In this document: one piece after another, positions 61,466 to 64,000 of the stretch
Layout of the letters: each line of letters starts with the position of its first letter
How positions within the stretch are numbered: the first letter of the stretch is position 1
Source of the DNA: Stenotrophomonas oahuensis
Lineage (GTDB): Bacteria; Pseudomonadota; Gammaproteobacteria; Xanthomonadales; Xanthomonadaceae
Direction of reading: 5' to 3'
Assembly: GCF_031834595.1 (NCBI RefSeq)
Contig: NZ_CP115541.1
Span: 620,001-684,000 of the forward strand
Length of the DNA stretch: 64,000 nt
Made by a program: the position numbers and the translations under genes
The notes under the pieces: generated by a model
Seen by the model: the letters and a program-made list of their open reading frames with translations, nothing else
Database searches by the model: none
What the model was told of the DNA's origin: nothing

Positions 61466-62932
61466 TTACAGGTCGCCCAGGCCGCTGGCGCGGCCGTCTT
61501 CGCCCACTTCCAGCAGGCGAAGGGTGTTGGTCGCACCGTGGGTTTCCATGTGCTCGCCGCTGGTGAACACCACGCGGTCGCCTGCCTGCAGGCGATCCGC
61601 TTCCACCAGCAGGCGGATGCTGCCGCGCGCCGCTTCACGCGGGGTCAGGCCGCGGCTGTCGAAGTTGATCGGGAACACGTCGCGCATCAGCGCCATCTGC
61701 CGGCGTGCGCCGTCGTGGCGGGTCACCGCAAACACCGGGGCCGAGGCACGGAAGCGCGACAGGTAGCGCGCGGTGCCACCGGATTCGGTCATCGCCACGA
61801 TGGCGCGTACGCCCACGTGCTGGGACAGGAACATGGTGGCCATGGCGATGGCCTGGTCAGCACGCTCCAGATTGCGCGGCGAGGCACCGAAGTCGGTTTC
61901 GGTCTGGAACTGACGCTCTGCACCCAGGCAGATGCGCGCCATTGCTTCGACCGCCTTGACCGGGTACGCACCGGCTGCGGTTTCGGCCGACAGCATCACC
62001 GCGTCGGTACCGTCGATCACCGAGTTGGCGACGTCCAGCACTTCGGCGCGGGTCGGAATCGGGCTTTCGACCATCGACTGCAGCATCTGCGTGGCGGTAA
62101 TCACCACCTTGTTCTGCGCCAGCGAGGCCTTGATGATCTTCTTCTGCAGGCCCGGCAGCTCGGCGTCGCCAATTTCCACGCCCAGGTCGCCACGCGCCAC
62201 CATCACCACGTCGCTGGCATCGACGATCTCTTCCAGATTCTCGATGGCTTCAGTGCGCTCGATCTTCGACACCAGCGCCGCATCGCAGCCGTGCTGCTGG
62301 GCGATGGCACGCGCATCGTTCATGTCCTGCGCGTTGCGGCAGAACGAGACGGCGATGAAGTCCACGCCGATCTTGGCGACGATGCCGATCAGTTCCTTGT
62401 CGCGTTCGGTCAGCGCGCCCAGCGACAGGCCACCGCCCTGCTTGTTCAGACCCTTGCGGTCGGACAGCACGCCGTCGTTGAGCACGGTGTTGATGATGCG
62501 TTCGCCCTGCACTTCCACCACCTGCAGCTGCATCAGACCGTCGTCGAGCAGCAGCACGTCGCCCGGACCCACGTCCTGCGGCAGGCCCAGGTAGCTAACG
62601 CCCACCTGGGTGGTGTCACCGGCCGGTGCATCCGGCGAGGCGACCAGGTCGAAACGGTCACCGGCCTTCAGCGTGATCTTGCCTTCGGCGAAGCGCTCGA
62701 TGCGGATCTTCGGACCCGGCAGGTCGGCCAGGATGCCCACTTCCACGCCCACCCGCGCGGCAGCAGCACGTACGTCGGCGGCGCGCTTGGCCTGGCCGGA
62801 CGGGTCGCCGTGACTGAAATTCAGCCGCACCACGTTGACGCCGGCGCGGAACAGATCCTCCAGCACGCCGGGCTTGTCTGTTGCCGGCCCGAGGGTGGCG
62901 AGGATCTTGGTGCGACGCTGACGCTCAATCAT
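61466..62932 (-). CDS. pyk: Pyruvate kinase
   Basis: 488 residues. Start RRTKILATLGPATDKPGVLEDLF; NFSHGD phosphate motif; DLPGPKIR; the catalytic Lys and metal-binding EDIVDASDVVMVARGDLGVEI; NKVVITATQMLQSM; VANSVIDGTDAVMLSAETAAGAYP; C-terminal regulatory domain. Converts PEP and ADP to pyruvate and ATP. Close to the class I aldolase and (across a HAD phosphatase) phosphoglycerate kinase, forming a glycolytic gene cluster. Confidence 0.95.
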   Translation of the reverse strand: MIERQRRTKILATLGPATDKPGVLEDLFRAGVNVVRLNFSHGDPSGQAKRAADVRAAAARVGVEVGILADLPGPKIRIERFAEGKITLKAGDRFDLVASPDAPAGDTTQVGVSYLGLPQDVGPGDVLLLDDGLMQLQVVEVQGERIINTVLNDGVLSDRKGLNKQGGGLSLGALTERDKELIGIVAKIGVDFIAVSFCRNAQDMNDARAIAQQHGCDAALVSKIERTEAIENLEEIVDASDVVMVARGDLGVEIGDAELPGLQKKIIKASLAQNKVVITATQMLQSMVESPIPTRAEVLDVANSVIDGTDAVMLSAETAAGAYPVKAVEAMARICLGAERQFQTETDFGASPRNLERADQAIAMATMFLSQHVGVRAIVAMTESGGTARYLSRFRASAPVFAVTRHDGARRQMALMRDVFPINFDSRGLTPREAARGSIRLLVEADRLQAGDRVVFTSGEHMETHGATNTLRLLEVGEDGRASGLGDL

Positions 62933-63099
62933 GGTTAAAGGGCTCCCTGGAAAGGATCAAAATTAGCACACCCTTCACGCCCCATGAATACGTTTACACC
63001 TTTGCGCCTGCTGGGTTTCGCAGATGTCCTACGGACAGTCCCGAAGGCCGGGACAGGACAGCGCGCGTCCAGCATGCGACATGCGGCGGCGTACGGAAA

Positions 63100-63783
63100 T
63101 CAGGCCAGCAATGAAAGCAGCGCGTCCGGTGCCGCCGCAAGGTGCTGCGCACCCGCCGCCTGCAGCTCCGCCGCACCACCGAAACCCCACAGCACACCAA
63201 CGTTGCGCATCTGATGATGCCGCGCACCCTCGATGTCCATGCGCCGGTCGCCGATCATCCAGCACTGCTGCGCCGGCAATTGCAGCCGACGCAGGGCCTC
63301 GGCCACCAACTGCGGTTTCTCGCTGCGGCTGCCGTCGATGGTCGCGCCGATCACGTCCTCGAAGCAGTTGCCGAATGGCAGATGCTCGACGATGCGCCGC
63401 GCATGCGGTTCGTTCTTGGCGGTCACGATCGCCAGGCGATGGCCGCGTGCATGCAGGTCCTGCACGACCTGACCGATGCCGGCGTAGACCTCGTGCTCGC
63501 GCCAGCCGACCACGTCGAAGCGCTCGCGGTAGTACGTGACCGCCTGCTCCACTTTTTCCGGATCATTGAACAACGGTGAAAAGCTGGTCCGCAGCGACGG
63601 ACCGATCCAGCGCCGCAGTTCCTCCTGCGGCGGCACCGGCTGACCCATCTGGGTCAGCGCATGTGCCACGCACTGGGTGATGCCGACCGCAGAGTCGATC
63701 AGGGTGCCGTCGAGGTCGAAGAACAGGGTGTCGGATTCATGCCCGGCATGGGCTGCGACCATGCCGGGATGCGAAAGCGACAT
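63100..63783 (-). CDS. HAD-family phosphatase, phosphoglycolate phosphatase-like
   Basis: 227 residues from ATG 63783, overlapping the upstream pgk stop by one base (TGATG). HAD motif I is DTLFFDLDGTLIDS, motif II LAIVTAKNE, motif III EKPQLVAEALR, motif IV WMIGDRRMDIEGARH. The cap helical domain lies between residues 30 and 90. Probably dephosphorylates a small metabolite such as 2-phosphoglycolate; the exact substrate is not clear. Coupled to pgk. Confidence 0.85.
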   Translation of the reverse strand: MSLSHPGMVAAHAGHESDTLFFDLDGTLIDSAVGITQCVAHALTQMGQPVPPQEELRRWIGPSLRTSFSPLFNDPEKVEQAVTYYRERFDVVGWREHEVYAGIGQVVQDLHARGHRLAIVTAKNEPHARRIVEHLPFGNCFEDVIGATIDGSRSEKPQLVAEALRRLQLPAQQCWMIGDRRMDIEGARHHQMRNVGVLWGFGGAAELQAAGAQHLAAAPDALLSLLA

Positions 63784-64000
63784 CAATTGCCCCGGGCTTC
63801 AAGCGCCGCCACGGCCGGCAGGGTCTTGCCTTCCAGGAACTCCAGGAACGCACCGCCACCGGTGGAGATGTAGCTGACCTGGTCGGCGATCTCGAACTTG
63901 TCGACCGCAGCCAGGGTGTCGCCGCCACCGGCAATGGAGAACGCCGGCGAGGAGGCAATGGCCTTGGCCAGCGCTTCGGTGCCATGGCTGAAGGCTTCAA
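63783..64000 (-). CDS. pgk: Phosphoglycerate kinase, C-terminal part
   Basis: The gene runs off the right end of the window. The visible 72 codons encode the PGK end: [54 protein letters not shown] and [16 protein letters not shown] and [13 protein letters not shown] are the nucleotide-binding segments of PGK. It makes ATP from 1,3-bisphosphoglycerate in glycolysis. Its stop overlaps the HAD phosphatase start. Confidence 0.93.
   Translation of the reverse strand, partial: EAFSHGTEALAKAIASSPAFSIAGGGDTLAAVDKFEIADQVSYISTGGGAFLEFLEGKTLPAVAALEARGN

Overview
The window is a high-GC gammaproteobacterial chromosome segment that reads as Xanthomonadaceae, most likely Stenotrophomonas. Two things support this: the gene order pilR / pilB-pilA / pilC-pilD-coaE / VgrRS-like two-component pair / rimK, and dozens of short palindromes starting with GTAG, which match the SMAG (Stenotrophomonas GTAG) REP family. 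This assignment is inference from gene content; no database was searched.

Layout. (1) 1-1.45 kb: pilR, the sigma54 activator of type IV pili. (2) 1.45-22.9 kb: an accessory island that separates pilR from the rest of the pil cluster. Its left part (1.5-5 kb) holds an ADP-ribosyltransferase-like protein flanked by three paralogous small basic proteins (a toxin-antitoxin-like module) and a SymE-like gene behind a strongly structured leader, all among SMAG repeats. Its middle (5-12.5 kb) is one long minus-strand array of about 15 small genes (ankyrin, Sel1, DUF6869-like, lipoprotein, membrane and unknown proteins), many overlapping by 4 nt, which looks like an immunity-gene array. Its right part (12.5-22.9 kb) holds two large Sec-targeted RHS-repeat proteins with different C-terminal tips. 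Each is followed by an overlapping candidate immunity gene, and the two share a near-identical 1.8 kb core. (3) 22.9-28.8 kb: two pilins, each with a recognisable sigma54 promoter, plus pilB, pilC, pilD and coaE. (4) 28.9-64 kb: core genome, comprising a VgrRS-like pair, rimK, tRNA-Gly, a GDSL autotransporter esterase, thiS-thiG-trmB, transporters (SLC13, two AGCS symporters, MscL), an rRNA/tRNA methyltransferase of the SpoU type, an RND efflux pair, a copper receptor with a DUF2946-like partner, cysB-like/cysK, a macrodomain protein, an M1 peptidase, and the glycolytic genes fructose-bisphosphate aldolase, pyruvate kinase and (partial) phosphoglycerate kinase.

How the parts fit. PilR is the expected activator of the two sigma54 pilin promoters, and PilB/PilC/PilD assemble and process those pilins. 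The two RHS proteins lack PAAR-like or phage-spike parts and carry signal peptides, so they look like Sec-exported polymorphic toxins. The downstream array would protect against related tips that have been exchanged over time. The most novel-looking items are the ART-like gene with three antitoxin-like paralogs (1850-3325), the ~95-residue repeat domain in the RHS1 immunity candidate and its single-domain paralog, and the structured SymE leader.
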